Made by a program: the position numbers and the translations under genes. The notes beneath the pieces were generated by a model. The model did no database searches, was not told the origin of the DNA, and saw nothing but the letters and a program-made list of their open reading frames with translations. Shown one piece after another: positions 38,092 through 47,923 of a stretch of 64,000 nt of DNA (its first letter is position 1; each line of letters starts with the position of its first letter). Location: contig NZ_BPQV01000010.1 in the NCBI RefSeq assembly GCF_022179465.1, positions 1-64,000 on the forward strand. Reading direction: 5' to 3'. The DNA is from Methylobacterium organophilum. Lineage in GTDB: Bacteria; Pseudomonadota; Alphaproteobacteria; Rhizobiales; Beijerinckiaceae.

Positions 38092-39251
38092 CGGTACACC
38101 GCGCTGCCGGCCGGCGCCGGGGCGCGGCTCGTCCGCGCGCCGAGCACGCCCTCGAGGGCGGCGCTCAGCGCCTCCGCGCAGGCGCCCTGGGCGAAGATCC
38201 GCTCGTAGCGAGCCCGTGCGGCGGCCGGGTAACCGGACCAGGAATCCGGCTCGGCGATGATGGCGGCAAGCGCCTGGGCGAGCGCGTCCGCCCGGCCGGG
38301 GGGCACGATCCAGCCGGTGCGGCCATGCTCGACCACCTCCGGCAGGCCGCCGATCCGCGAGACGATCGGGGGCACGCCGTGGGCCATCGCCTCGATCGCC
38401 ACGCGGCCGAGGGATTCGGGCAGGCGGGAGGGCACGGCGACGACATCCGCCCAGCGGAAATGCGCCCCCGGATCCGGCACGAAGGGCAGGCAGGTCACGG
38501 TTCCGGCAAGGCCGGAGGCGAGGATGGTCTCGGCGAGGGCCCGCTCCCGGGCCTCGTCCTCGAAGGCGCTGCCGACGATGCGCACCGCGATCCGGTGCTT
38601 GAGGGCCTCCGGCAGCTGCGCCAGGGCCTCCAGCAGCACGTCCTGACCCTTGATGCGGCTGATCCGCCCGAGCATCAGCAGGCGCAGGGGGCGCGTGCCG
38701 TCATAGCCCATGCCCTTCGGGGCGCCGGGATCGGCGATGCCGTTATAGACGACGCGCTGGCCGATCCGCGCCGGCAGGGCGAAGGCGGCCTGCGTCGCCC
38801 GGGAATTGAACACGATCTCGGCCCGGCTCCCGCGCAGCAGGGCCCGCAGGCCCTGGCGCACCATGCCCTCCGGGATCTCGTGGACATGGACGATGGTGCG
38901 GCCCGGGCTCAGCCCGGCGGCGAGGAGGTAATCCGCCACGACGCAGGTGTTCACGTAGACGAGGTCGCTCCGGCGCAGCCGCCAGAGGGCGCGGCCGACG
39001 GCGAGGGGCAGGCGGAGCAGGCCGAGGGTGGCGAGGCGCGGCAGATCGCGGCGGCGCAGCACCCAGAGCGGAACGATGGTGACCTTCGAGGCAAAGTCCC
39101 GCAGCGGGACGACGATCGGTCCGTCGCTGGGCAGGAGGACTTCGATGAAGGCCTGTGGATAGGAGGCGCGGATCACGCGCACGCTTTCCACGAAGCTCCG
39201 GTCCGAGCCGTAAAGCTCGTAGCCCTGATGCACGCAGGTAATGCGGGTCAT
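38088..39251 (-). CDS. Glycosyltransferase family 4
   Basis: 387 residues from ATG 39251. N-terminal acceptor-side loop GYELYGSDRSFVE, donor-binding LMLGRISRIKGQDVLLEAL in the middle, and the C-terminal ExnE-type element PESLGRVAIEAMAHGVPPIV followed by GGLPEVVEHGRTGWIVPPG. Cytosolic retaining glycosyltransferase that should add one sugar to the lipid-linked repeat. It shares a 207-base divergent region with the GT gene at 39458. Confidence 0.92.
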   Translation of the reverse strand: MTRITCVHQGYELYGSDRSFVESVRVIRASYPQAFIEVLLPSDGPIVVPLRDFASKVTIVPLWVLRRRDLPRLATLGLLRLPLAVGRALWRLRRSDLVYVNTCVVADYLLAAGLSPGRTIVHVHEIPEGMVRQGLRALLRGSRAEIVFNSRATQAAFALPARIGQRVVYNGIADPGAPKGMGYDGTRPLRLLMLGRISRIKGQDVLLEALAQLPEALKHRIAVRIVGSAFEDEARERALAETILASGLAGTVTCLPFVPDPGAHFRWADVVAVPSRLPESLGRVAIEAMAHGVPPIVSRIGGLPEVVEHGRTGWIVPPGRADALAQALAAIIAEPDSWSGYPAAARARYERIFAQGACAEALSAALEGVLGARTSRAPAPAGSAVYR

Positions 39252-39457
39252 CCAGAGTTCCCTGTGCTCCCAATCGGCACGATTGACGACGTTGCAACCC
39301 GAGAATGGCAAAAGGCGAGCCGGGCGCGAAGTTTGCGCAACCTTCCGTCGAGGTGGCGCAGTGCTGCCGGAGCTGTGCAAAAATCCTTCGGGGATGATTG
39401 CGACATCCTTTCGTCATCCCGTTGCGAGACGCACGACGTTTCATTGTGAGACCAGGT

Positions 39458-40636
39458 ATGACCCTGCCCCGACCTTCCGTCCTGATCCTCGGGACGCGCG
39501 GCATCCCGGCGGCCCATGGCGGCTTCGAGACCTTCGCGGAGCGGCTCGCGCTGTTCCTGGCCGGCCGCGGCTGGCAGGTGCGCGTCTATTGCCAGCGTGA
39601 GGTGGAGAGGGTCGCGCAGCGCTTCGCCACCGAGACGTGGCGGGGCGTCGAGCTGATCCATGTCGAGGTGGCCTCCAAGGGGCCCTGGGCCACCCTCGAA
39701 TTCGACTATCATTGCGTCGTCGATGCGGCGCGGCGGGACGGCGTCTGCCTCGTGCTCGGCTATAACGGCGCGGTGTTCCTGCCGCTCCTGCGGCTGCGCG
39801 GCCGTCCGGTCCTCACCAACATGGACGGCATCGAGTGGCGCCGGCCGAAATGGATGTGGGCCGTGCGCAGCTGGTTCTGGGTCAACGAGTGGATCGCCGC
39901 CTGGTCCTCGCACCGGCTGGTAGCGGACCATCCGGTCATCGCCGACCACCTCGCGACGCGGCGCCCCCGCAGCGCCATCGCCACGATTCCCTATGGCGGC
40001 GACCCGGTCACCGAGGCCCCGGACGCGCCGGTGCGGGCGCTCGGGCTGGAGCCCGGACGCTATCTGGTGTCGATCGCCCGCATCGAGCCCGACAACAACA
40101 TCCTCACCTTCGTCGAGGCCTTCGCGCGGCGGCGGCGGAACGCGACCCTGGTGGTGCTGGGCAAGCTCGATCCCGCCAATCCCTACCATGCGCGCGTGAA
40201 GGCGGCCGCGGGGGACGAGGTGCTGTTCCCGGGCGCCATCTACGATGCCGGCACCGTGAAGGCGTTGCGCTTCCACGCCCGGGCCTATCTGCACGGCCAT
40301 TCGGTCGGCGGCACGAATCCGTCCCTGGTCGAGGCGCTCTGGGCCGGCAGCCCGATCATCGCCCACGACAACGCCTATAACCGCGGCACCGCCGGCGAGG
40401 GACAGGCCTATTTCACGGATGCCGAATCCTGCGAGCGGCTGATCGTCGACATGCTCGAGAACGACGAGCGGGCCGGGGCCGCGCGCCGCGCGGCGCGGCG
40501 TCAGGCGAAGCGGTTCGACTGGACCGAAATCCTCGAAACCTACGAGGACGAGATCCGGGCGCTCGGCGGCTACGCGGCGGCACCGACCGGCGGCGGCGCG
40601 CCGGCCGCCCTCGGGATGGCGCAGCGCTCGCGATGA
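39458..40636 (+). CDS. DUF1972/GT4 glycosyltransferase
   Basis: 392 residues from ATG 39458. The N-terminus reads ILGTRGIPAAHGGFETFAERL, the diagnostic opening of the DUF1972 group often named rhamnosyl- or glucosyltransferases in capsule loci. The GT1 donor domain follows (LEPGRYLVSIARIEPDNN, GHSVGGTNPSLVEALWAGSPII). It extends the repeat unit on the cytosolic face. Its stop overlaps the GH5 start as ATGA. Confidence 0.92.
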   Translation: MTLPRPSVLILGTRGIPAAHGGFETFAERLALFLAGRGWQVRVYCQREVERVAQRFATETWRGVELIHVEVASKGPWATLEFDYHCVVDAARRDGVCLVLGYNGAVFLPLLRLRGRPVLTNMDGIEWRRPKWMWAVRSWFWVNEWIAAWSSHRLVADHPVIADHLATRRPRSAIATIPYGGDPVTEAPDAPVRALGLEPGRYLVSIARIEPDNNILTFVEAFARRRRNATLVVLGKLDPANPYHARVKAAAGDEVLFPGAIYDAGTVKALRFHARAYLHGHSVGGTNPSLVEALWAGSPIIAHDNAYNRGTAGEGQAYFTDAESCERLIVDMLENDERAGAARRAARRQAKRFDWTEILETYEDEIRALGGYAAAPTGGGAPAALGMAQRSR

Positions 40637-41904
40637 GCCCTCCCTCGGAGGACGACCGCCCGACCCGCCGGGGGGCGATCGCCGGGGCCCTCGCCTGCGC
40701 CGCCCTGCCGGGCTCCTCGCCGGGCGCCTGCGCCGCGCCCGAGCCGATCGCCCTGCGCCGGGGCGTCAACCTCTGGCCCTGGTTCGCCCTGACCCGGGAA
40801 TACCCGCCGCCGCGCACGGATTACGGCTGGCCCGCTTTCCAGCCGGAGCGGCCGGTGCCGACGCGGCAGGATCTGGCGCGCCTCGCCGCGTCGGGGCTCG
40901 ACTTCGTACGGCTGCCGGTCGATCCCGGCCCCTTCCTCGCCTTCACGGACCGGCAGCGCGACGCGCTCTTCGCCGAACTGGACGGCGCGGTCGACGCGAT
41001 CCTCGGGGCCGGCCTGTCCCTGGTCCTCAACGTCCATGCCAATGGGGCCACGCATCACTACAACCCCGCCGCGCTCTACGGCAGCGCCCAGGCGCCGCTC
41101 TGGCCGGACTACCGCGCCTTCGTGGCCGCCCTCGCCGCGCGCTTCGGCCGTCGGGGACGTGTCGCCCTCGAACCGGTGAACGAGCCGCCCCAAGGGTGCG
41201 GGGCGGCCGCTTGGGACGCCCTGCAGCGAGACCTGCTCGCGGCGGCGCGGGCGGCCTCGTCCGGCCTCACCCTCGTCGCCACCGGGGCCTGCGGCAGCAT
41301 GGTCCCGGGCCTGCTCGCCCTCGATCCGAAGCGGCTCGCCGCCTTCGCGCCGCTCCTCTACGACGTGCATTTCTACGAGCCCTACCTGTTCAGCCACCAG
41401 GGTGCCTCCTGGATGCGCGAGCCGGTCTACCGCGCCCTCAACGCCGTGCCCTGGCCGGGCTCGGCCGGCCGCCTCGACGAGACCCTTGCCGCGGTGCGGG
41501 CGCGGATGGCGGCGGATACCGGGCGGAGCCGGGCGGAGAAGGCGGCGGCCTACCGGATCACCGAAGCGAAGATGGCGGAGTATTTCGCCGCGAATCCGGA
41601 CCGGCGCTTCCTCGACCGCTATCTCTCCGCGGTGCGGGGCTGGGCGGACACGCATGGCCTGCCGCCCGGGCGGATCCTGATGGGGGAGTTCGGGGCGCTG
41701 CGCAGCGATGCCCGCTACGTCGCGGCGAAGGCCGCCGACCGTGCCCGCTACGTGCGCGACGTGCGCGAGAGCGCCGAATCCTTCGGCTTCGCCTGGGCCT
41801 TCTGGAACCTGTTCGACGGCATGGGCCTGATCGACGACACGACCCGCGCGCCCGATGCGGCGATCTTCACGGCGCTCGGCCTGCGCGTGCCCTCCCCGCG
41901 CTGA
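40633..41904 (+). CDS. Glycoside hydrolase family 5 (cellulase-like), exported
   Basis: 423 residues. A twin-Arg signal-like N-terminus (TRRGAIAGALACAALPG) suggests export. The TIM-barrel hydrolase shows the acid/base Glu in LEPVNEPP (near 183) and the nucleophile Glu in ILMGEFGA (near 352), plus DVHFYEP. GH5 enzymes cut beta-glucan or beta-mannan-type links. Coupled to a glycosyltransferase and next to a polymerase, it probably trims or turns over the local exopolysaccharide. Confidence 0.87.
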   Translation: MSPPSEDDRPTRRGAIAGALACAALPGSSPGACAAPEPIALRRGVNLWPWFALTREYPPPRTDYGWPAFQPERPVPTRQDLARLAASGLDFVRLPVDPGPFLAFTDRQRDALFAELDGAVDAILGAGLSLVLNVHANGATHHYNPAALYGSAQAPLWPDYRAFVAALAARFGRRGRVALEPVNEPPQGCGAAAWDALQRDLLAAARAASSGLTLVATGACGSMVPGLLALDPKRLAAFAPLLYDVHFYEPYLFSHQGASWMREPVYRALNAVPWPGSAGRLDETLAAVRARMAADTGRSRAEKAAAYRITEAKMAEYFAANPDRRFLDRYLSAVRGWADTHGLPPGRILMGEFGALRSDARYVAAKAADRARYVRDVRESAESFGFAWAFWNLFDGMGLIDDTTRAPDAAIFTALGLRVPSPR

Positions 41905-41916
41905 GCCTGCCACGGT

Positions 41917-43200
41917 TCAGCGGCGGGCATCGGGGCGTTCGGGCAGGGGCCGATAGAGGGCGAGGAGCAGGATCGCGAATTTCGACAGCAGCGTCGTCTT
42001 TCCACCCAGACTCTCGAAGGTCATGATCAGCATGAGGAAGGCGATCATCGGCAGGGCGATGCCCCGGCGGCAATGCCGGGCGACCTCGACCAGGAAGAGC
42101 GTCACGCCGATCATGAGCAGGCCGGTCATCAGCGCGCCCTGGTAGAGCAGCGTGCGGATCACCGGGTTCTCGATGCCCCATTCGAGGCCGTTGATGCGGC
42201 GCAGGCTCTCGACCAGGGCGGTGTCGGGGCCGAAGACGAGCTGACGCAGGGGCAGCTTGCCGAACAGCGCGAACATCTCGACGCGGGCATTGGCGCTGCC
42301 GCCATCCGAGGAGAAGCGCTGGAGCAGCGCGTCGAAGAAGCCGAAATAGGCGAGCGCGCCGATGCCGAGGGGCACGAGCGGCAGGGCGAACACGGCCGCC
42401 GCGGCGGCGAGCAGCGGGATCCGCCCGGCCATCAGGGTCCGGTGGAGCAGCAGCAGGCCGTAGCCGCCGCCGAGCACCAGGGTGACGACCATGCCGGAGC
42501 GGCCGCCGAAGGTGACGAGGGCGGCCGATTGCAGCCCGATCATGCCGAGGCGCAGGAGCGGCGGCATCGATCCGCCCCCCGCGATGAGGGCGAGGACATA
42601 GACCGAGGTGAGCGTGGCGTTGCCGAGCGGGTGCCCCTGCAGGGAGGTCGAGCGCGTGTCGTTCCCGAACAATTCGCCGTCGAGGCGATAGGGGAAGAAG
42701 CGCTGGTTGGTGGCGAACTCGACGAGGCCGAGCCCGGCATTGGCGAGCATCACCGCGTGCACCACCCATTCCAGCCGGCGCAGGGTGCGCGCCTCCGCGT
42801 CGGCAAGCAGGATGCCGATGAGGCCCGGCAGCATGAAGGTGTCGAGGGCGCCGGCCATGCCGGGGGCGCCGCGCAGGACGATGTGCAGGAAATAGACGAG
42901 GCCGATGATCGTCATCAGCGCGCTCGCCGGCCGGCGCGCGGCGGCGCTGGCGAGATAGGCGACCGGGTTGCCGGCCCGCAGCATAGTCACGGCGAAGAGG
43001 AGGCCGGACAGGTAGGTCGCGGGGTGCAGCTTGTGGATCGCCGAGCCGGTGAGCCCGTCGTAATTGATGCCGACGAGCCAGAGCATGCCGCCGGACACGC
43101 CCATGATGATCGCCGCCGTGAGGAGCAGCACCGGCTCCATGCTCAGCCGCAGGCCGCGCCGCCGCGGGGGCGCCCAGGCGGCCTGGCCGGACGGGATCAT
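41917..43200 (-). CDS. Wzy/VpsF-like polysaccharide polymerase
   Basis: 427 residues, eleven to twelve membrane segments and one larger periplasmic loop (about 175-200, ATNQRFFPYRLDGELFGNDTR) that carries FxxxxFGNxxR-like residues seen in VpsF-family proteins. It would join repeat units in the periplasm. Transcribed after the GumC-like gene with a 4-base overlap. It converges on the GH5 gene with 12 bases between them. Confidence 0.8.
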   Translation of the reverse strand: MIPSGQAAWAPPRRRGLRLSMEPVLLLTAAIIMGVSGGMLWLVGINYDGLTGSAIHKLHPATYLSGLLFAVTMLRAGNPVAYLASAAARRPASALMTIIGLVYFLHIVLRGAPGMAGALDTFMLPGLIGILLADAEARTLRRLEWVVHAVMLANAGLGLVEFATNQRFFPYRLDGELFGNDTRSTSLQGHPLGNATLTSVYVLALIAGGGSMPPLLRLGMIGLQSAALVTFGGRSGMVVTLVLGGGYGLLLLHRTLMAGRIPLLAAAAAVFALPLVPLGIGALAYFGFFDALLQRFSSDGGSANARVEMFALFGKLPLRQLVFGPDTALVESLRRINGLEWGIENPVIRTLLYQGALMTGLLMIGVTLFLVEVARHCRRGIALPMIAFLMLIMTFESLGGKTTLLSKFAILLLALYRPLPERPDARR

Positions 43201-45257
43201 CGACCCGCCTTTCCGCCCTCGATCATGAGGGTGCCCGCGATCGGGCGCTGCAGCGTGGCGGCGACCTTGCCGAGGTCGATCAGGTCCTTCTGCCGGGTCA
43301 GGCCGCCACGGGCGACCACGAGCAGCCGGTCGACCGAGGCCGCCAGGGCGCCGATGCGGAGATTCTCCGAGAGGGTGCCGCCGTCGAACAGCACCAGATC
43401 GTAGCGGCTGCCGATACCGGCGAGGAAGCGGCTGACATTCTCCCGCTCGAAGGCGTCGCGCACCGGCTTCTGGCCGTTGCCGACACCGAGCCGGCGGGCC
43501 CCCGTGGCGGTGTCTTCCGCCGAGACGGCATTGAGGCTCTGCTCGCCCCGCAGCACCTCCAAGAGGCCGCCCTCCCCGACCTGGCCGGCGCTGAGATCGG
43601 CCTCGATCACCAGGACCCGGTCGCCTCTCGCCGTCGCCACGGCGGCGAGGAGGTCGATGGCCGCCTTGCGCTCGCCCGCGTCGGAGGCGGCGGCCGTCAC
43701 CATCACGGTGAGCGCCCGCTGGCCGCCCGGGGAGCTGTTCAGGCCGTAGAGCCCGTCCAGGGCGAAGGCGGCCGGGGCGGCCCCACTCCCCTTGGCGAGG
43801 TGCCTGGCCCCGGGCAGCACCGCCAGGACCGGGGCGCCGAGGAGCCGTTCGAGCTGGCGGCGGGAGAGCAGCGTCGGATTCACGTATTCCCGCACCAGGG
43901 CGAGACCCGCGCCGCAGCCGAGGCCGCCGGCGAGGCCCGCGCCGATGACGAGCAGGCGCAGGGGCCAGCTCCGCTCCTCCGGCGGGCGCGCCCAGGTGAT
44001 GACGCGGGCATTGGTGGGATCGACGCCGGCCTGCTCGCCGACCTCGCGGGAGCGCACCAGGAAGGCGTTGTAGACCGAGCGCGCGGCCTCGACCTCCCGC
44101 TCCAGCTCGCGCAACTGCACGCTGGCCTTGCCGGTCTGGACGGACTCGGCCCGCAGGGCGTCGAGATTGCCGGTGAGCATGCGCTCGTTGGTCAGGGCGC
44201 GCTGATATTCGATCTCCGCGGCCTGGACGATGCGGTCGAGCTCGGCATCGATCAGCCGCTTCACGTCGGCCTTCTGCGTGCGCACCGCCTGGATGAAGGG
44301 ATGGCGCGCCCCGAGCTGGGTGCGCAGATCCGCCTCCCGGCTGGTCAGATCGGCATATTGCGAGCGCAGCCGCTCGATCACCGCGGAGGAGATCGCCTCC
44401 GGGGCGGCGCCGGGATCGAAGGCCCGGCCGCGGGCGTCGCGCACCGCCTGGAGCCGGCTCTTGGCATCGGTGGTGCGGTTGCGGGCGGCCACGAGCCGGG
44501 CGTTGCTGTCGGTGATCTGCTGCTCGTTGACGATGCGGCCCGAGGAGGCGATCAGCCCGTTCTTGGCCTTGAAGGCCTCGAGCCGCGTCTCGGCCTTGTT
44601 CACGTCCGCGCGCAGGGCGTCGAGGCGCGCGCTCAGCTCGCCGGCGGCGCGCCGGGCCGCGTCGGCGCGGGCATCGGCCTGATCGGCGAGGTAGCCCTTG
44701 GCGATGGCGTTGACGATCCGCGCGGTCTTGTCCGGGTCGGAGGCGGTCACGATCACGTCGATGACGAAGACCTTGTCGGCGCGCTTGACCGCGAGCTTGC
44801 GGCGCAGGCTGCGCAGGGCCTTGGCCTTGGCTGCCTCCGGGCTCTCGTCGGCGCTGCCGGTGAAGCTCTGAACAAGGCGGCTCAGCAGGCCCGTGCTCGG
44901 CCCCCCGAATTCCGGATCGGTCTCGAGGCCGACCTCGGCGATCGCCCGCAGCAGCACGCTGTCGGATTCAATGACGCGCACCTGGCTCTCGACCTGGGCG
45001 ATGCCGCCATCCGGCGAGAGCGCGGAGGAATTGAGGTCGTTGGACACGACCTGCCGGTCCCGCGGGTCGATCAGGATCTGCGAGGTCGCCGTGTAGAGCG
45101 AGGGCGCGAGGAAGGCGTAGAGCAGGGACCCGGCCGTGACGAGCGCGGTGACGAGCAGGATCGTGCGGTAGCGCCGCGCCAGGATGCGCCAGAGATCGCC
45201 CACCTCGGCGGTGGTGTCCGGCGTCTCGCTCGCGCCGCGGTCCATGCCCGGGGACAT
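43197..45257 (-). CDS. GumC/Wzc-like exopolysaccharide co-polymerase with altered kinase domain
   Basis: 686 residues from ATG 45257; the frame is open to GTG 45365, and an ATG at 45245 is also possible. Wzz domain with the first membrane helix near 30-52 (TILLVTALVTAGSLLYAFLA), a long periplasmic coiled coil (about 160-420) and a second helix near 435-460. The C-terminus has the fold of a BY-kinase, but the P-loop region reads VTAAASDAGERKAA with no GKS/T, and Walker A' is VLVIEADLS. There is no Tyr cluster at the end. It likely sets chain length without ATP hydrolysis. Overlaps the polymerase gene. Confidence 0.88.
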   Translation of the reverse strand: MSPGMDRGASETPDTTAEVGDLWRILARRYRTILLVTALVTAGSLLYAFLAPSLYTATSQILIDPRDRQVVSNDLNSSALSPDGGIAQVESQVRVIESDSVLLRAIAEVGLETDPEFGGPSTGLLSRLVQSFTGSADESPEAAKAKALRSLRRKLAVKRADKVFVIDVIVTASDPDKTARIVNAIAKGYLADQADARADAARRAAGELSARLDALRADVNKAETRLEAFKAKNGLIASSGRIVNEQQITDSNARLVAARNRTTDAKSRLQAVRDARGRAFDPGAAPEAISSAVIERLRSQYADLTSREADLRTQLGARHPFIQAVRTQKADVKRLIDAELDRIVQAAEIEYQRALTNERMLTGNLDALRAESVQTGKASVQLRELEREVEAARSVYNAFLVRSREVGEQAGVDPTNARVITWARPPEERSWPLRLLVIGAGLAGGLGCGAGLALVREYVNPTLLSRRQLERLLGAPVLAVLPGARHLAKGSGAAPAAFALDGLYGLNSSPGGQRALTVMVTAAASDAGERKAAIDLLAAVATARGDRVLVIEADLSAGQVGEGGLLEVLRGEQSLNAVSAEDTATGARRLGVGNGQKPVRDAFERENVSRFLAGIGSRYDLVLFDGGTLSENLRIGALAASVDRLLVVARGGLTRQKDLIDLGKVAATLQRPIAGTLMIEGGKAGR

Positions 45258-45561
45258 GAGCCACTGCGTCTGGGGGAGATTGCGATCGATCCGTGCCACG
45301 CTCGGCCACTGTTGGTTCAAAACAGGTCTCCGTGCCGCCTGCACCGTCCGATCTGCAAGCCGCACGCCCCGGGCTGCTTATAGAGGTCCCGATCTGCGCA
45401 GGACACGGCCGCCGGCCGACCATGAACACGTGATCGGGAAGAAGAATTCCATTCGAGACAAGAAAGTAAACAGGGCCCCTCGCCGCGAGCAGGCGCATCG
45501 TTTCGTCATGCGGCCCGAGATGAGCCGACCGGATCGGATCCGTGCGGAGGCGAGAGGGCCG

Positions 45562-46092
45562 TCACGGGCCGGCCTGATCCTGCGTCTCCTCGCCCGCGGT
45601 CCGGCCGTCGTCGCGGGCGCGGTGGAGCACGAAGATCGCGATCACCATCGTCAGGATCAGGCCGGCCAGAACGCCGAGCTCGATCATCGAGGCCTGGAAC
45701 AGCGCCTGCTTTTCCGGCGACCAGTCCTTGGCGTGGGTGATCTCCGAGGATTGCAGGGTGATCACCAGCACCCGTCGGATCGAGGCGATGAGCCCGACGA
45801 TCAGGAACGGCTCGCAGGTCAGCTTGCCCGAGCGCATCGATACCCGCACCGTGTGCAGGATCTCAATGAGCATCAGCAGGAACAGCAACCGGTCCACCAC
45901 CTCGAGGATCTGGTCGGCGCCGCCCAGGGTGGTGAGCGCCGCCCAGGTCAGCCCGGCGGCATCGATCAGCGCGACGAGGGCGGTGAGGGCGAGCAGCGCG
46001 CCGAGCGCCGCGTAGATGGCATGCTCGGTGTGGAGGAAGATGAAGCTCGCCGCGCGCGTGAGCCGGCCCTGATCGTCCCCGTTGCTGGACAT
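45562..46092 (-). CDS. PsiE-family membrane protein
   Basis: 176 residues with four membrane segments and a short cytosolic N-terminus. The central stretch VVDRLLFLLMLIEILHTVRVSMRSG followed by PFLIVGLIASIRRVLVITLQ is the PsiE (phosphate-starvation-inducible E) pattern. Function is not known in any organism; E. coli psiE responds to phosphate and cAMP-CRP. Stands alone between the exopolysaccharide block and the MFS gene. Confidence 0.85.
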   Translation of the reverse strand: MSSNGDDQGRLTRAASFIFLHTEHAIYAALGALLALTALVALIDAAGLTWAALTTLGGADQILEVVDRLLFLLMLIEILHTVRVSMRSGKLTCEPFLIVGLIASIRRVLVITLQSSEITHAKDWSPEKQALFQASMIELGVLAGLILTMVIAIFVLHRARDDGRTAGEETQDQAGP

Positions 46093-46381
46093 GGCGCGCC
46101 TTCCCCCCTCTGTCCGGGCGATCTGACAGGATCGGAGCTGACGCGTCCAGCGCCGCGGTGCGCACCCGGCTCGCGGCCCCGGTCCCGTGGCCCGGCTTGC
46201 CCTCTCGCTCGCCGCCGGGACCGCCGCCCAGGCTGCCCCCGGCGCCGTCGTCCGCGTGCAGCGTCATCGGCGGCCTCGCCCCATTCCGGCCTTGCTGTGG
46301 GCGTGTGGAGAGCCTCCCTCCGCACAAGGCCCGATTCGTGACGCGTCCCGAGACTTCCCGCCTGTCCGCAGCGTTCCGCGC

Positions 46382-47923
46382 ATGAACGCGCCGCTTCCCG
46401 CCGCGCGGGCGCCCCTGAGCCAAGCCGAGATCCGCGCCATCGTGATCGGCCTCGTCGCGGCGATGCTGCTCGCGGCCCTCGACCAGACCATCGTGGCGAC
46501 CGCCCTGCCGACGATCGGGCGCGATCTCGGGGATGCCGGCGACCTGCCCTGGATCGTCACCGCCTATCTGCTCGCCTCCACGGCGGTCACGCCGCTCTAC
46601 GGCAAGCTCTCCGACATCCACGGCCGCCGCATCATGCTGCTGATCGCGATCGGCACCTTCAGCCTCGGCTCCCTGCTCTGCGCCCTGGCCCCGAGCATGG
46701 CGGCGCTCGCCCTGGCGCGGGGGCTGCAGGGCATCGGCGGCGGCGGCCTCATCGCCCTCGCCCAGACCATCCTCGCCGACATCATGTCGCCCAAGGAGCG
46801 GGCGCGCTATCAGATCTACATCGCCGGCGTGTTCGCCCTCGCCTCGGTGGCGGGGCCGCTGCTGGGCGGCTTCCTCGCCGAGCATCTGCACTGGTCGGCG
46901 ATCTTCTGGATCAACCTGCCGATCGGGCTCCTCGCCTTCGCCCTCACCAACGGGCAGCTGAAGCGCCTGCCCCGCAACGAGCGGCGCCACCGCGTCGACT
47001 ATCCCGGCGCCCTGCTGCTGGTGCTGAGCTCCACGAGCCTGATGCTGGCGCTGAGCTGGGGCGGCCTGCGCTATCCCTGGGGCTCGGCGCCCGTGCTCGG
47101 GCTCCTGGCCCTCGGCCTGGTCGTCGGCGCGCTCTTCGCGGCACGGCTCGCGACGGCGCCGGAGCCCCTGATCCCGACCAGCGTCCTGAAGGATCGGGTG
47201 GTGTACAGCGCGACGCTCGCCGCCTGCTTCGCCATGGGCACCCTGATCGGGCTCTCGATCTACGTGCCGATCTTCCTCGAAGGCGTCATCGGCCTCAGCG
47301 CCAGCCAGTCCGGCGCGGCGATGGTGCCCCTGATGGTCGGCACCGTGCTCGGCGCGACCGCCTCGGGCCGGGCGATGGTCTCTCTGCGGCACTACAAGCG
47401 CGTGCCCCTGGCGATGCTGCTGATCAGTATCGCCTGCTGCGCGGCGCTCGCCGCCGGGAGCCGGAGCCTGCCGCTCTGGCTCCTGGAGATCCTGTTCGTG
47501 CTGCTCTCCATGGGGATCGGCACGGTGCTGCCCCTCTCGACGATCGCGATCCAGAACGCGGTCCCCCGGCATCAGCTCGGCATCGCGACGGCCTCGATGA
47601 ACTTCTTCCGCTCCCTGGGCGGCGCCCTGATCGTGGCCGTGTTCGGGACGATCGTGCTGGGCGGGGCGATGGCCGGCGACGGCGCGGGCGTCCGGGACAT
47701 GGAGAGCCTGATCCGCGGCGCCGAGGCGGGGCAGCTCGCCCTCACCTTCCGCTCCGTCTTCGCCGCCGCCTGCCTCGGCCTGATCCTGGCCTTCGGCTTC
47801 CTCGCCCTCATGGAGGAGCGTCCCTTGCGCGAACAGGCCGGCGGAAGCGATCAGCCGTCGCCTCCTGCACAGTGTCAGCCGGCACGGCCACCGCGGCGCG
47901 GTCATCGGTATTGGCCGGTGTGA
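46382..47923 (+). CDS. MFS multidrug transporter (DHA2 family), 3' end altered
   Basis: 513 residues from ATG 46382; upstream in-frame sequence is noise. Fourteen membrane segments, motif A region LYGKLSDIHGRRIM and the family opening LLAALDQTIVATALPTIGRDL. It should export drugs or other amphipathic compounds with protons. The last 30 residues or so (from about 47835) are Pro/Arg-rich and antisense to a broken IS5-type transposase, so the native tail was probably replaced when the element inserted. The membrane part looks complete. Confidence 0.9.
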   Translation: MNAPLPAARAPLSQAEIRAIVIGLVAAMLLAALDQTIVATALPTIGRDLGDAGDLPWIVTAYLLASTAVTPLYGKLSDIHGRRIMLLIAIGTFSLGSLLCALAPSMAALALARGLQGIGGGGLIALAQTILADIMSPKERARYQIYIAGVFALASVAGPLLGGFLAEHLHWSAIFWINLPIGLLAFALTNGQLKRLPRNERRHRVDYPGALLLVLSSTSLMLALSWGGLRYPWGSAPVLGLLALGLVVGALFAARLATAPEPLIPTSVLKDRVVYSATLAACFAMGTLIGLSIYVPIFLEGVIGLSASQSGAAMVPLMVGTVLGATASGRAMVSLRHYKRVPLAMLLISIACCAALAAGSRSLPLWLLEILFVLLSMGIGTVLPLSTIAIQNAVPRHQLGIATASMNFFRSLGGALIVAVFGTIVLGGAMAGDGAGVRDMESLIRGAEAGQLALTFRSVFAAACLGLILAFGFLALMEERPLREQAGGSDQPSPPAQCQPARPPRRGHRYWPV

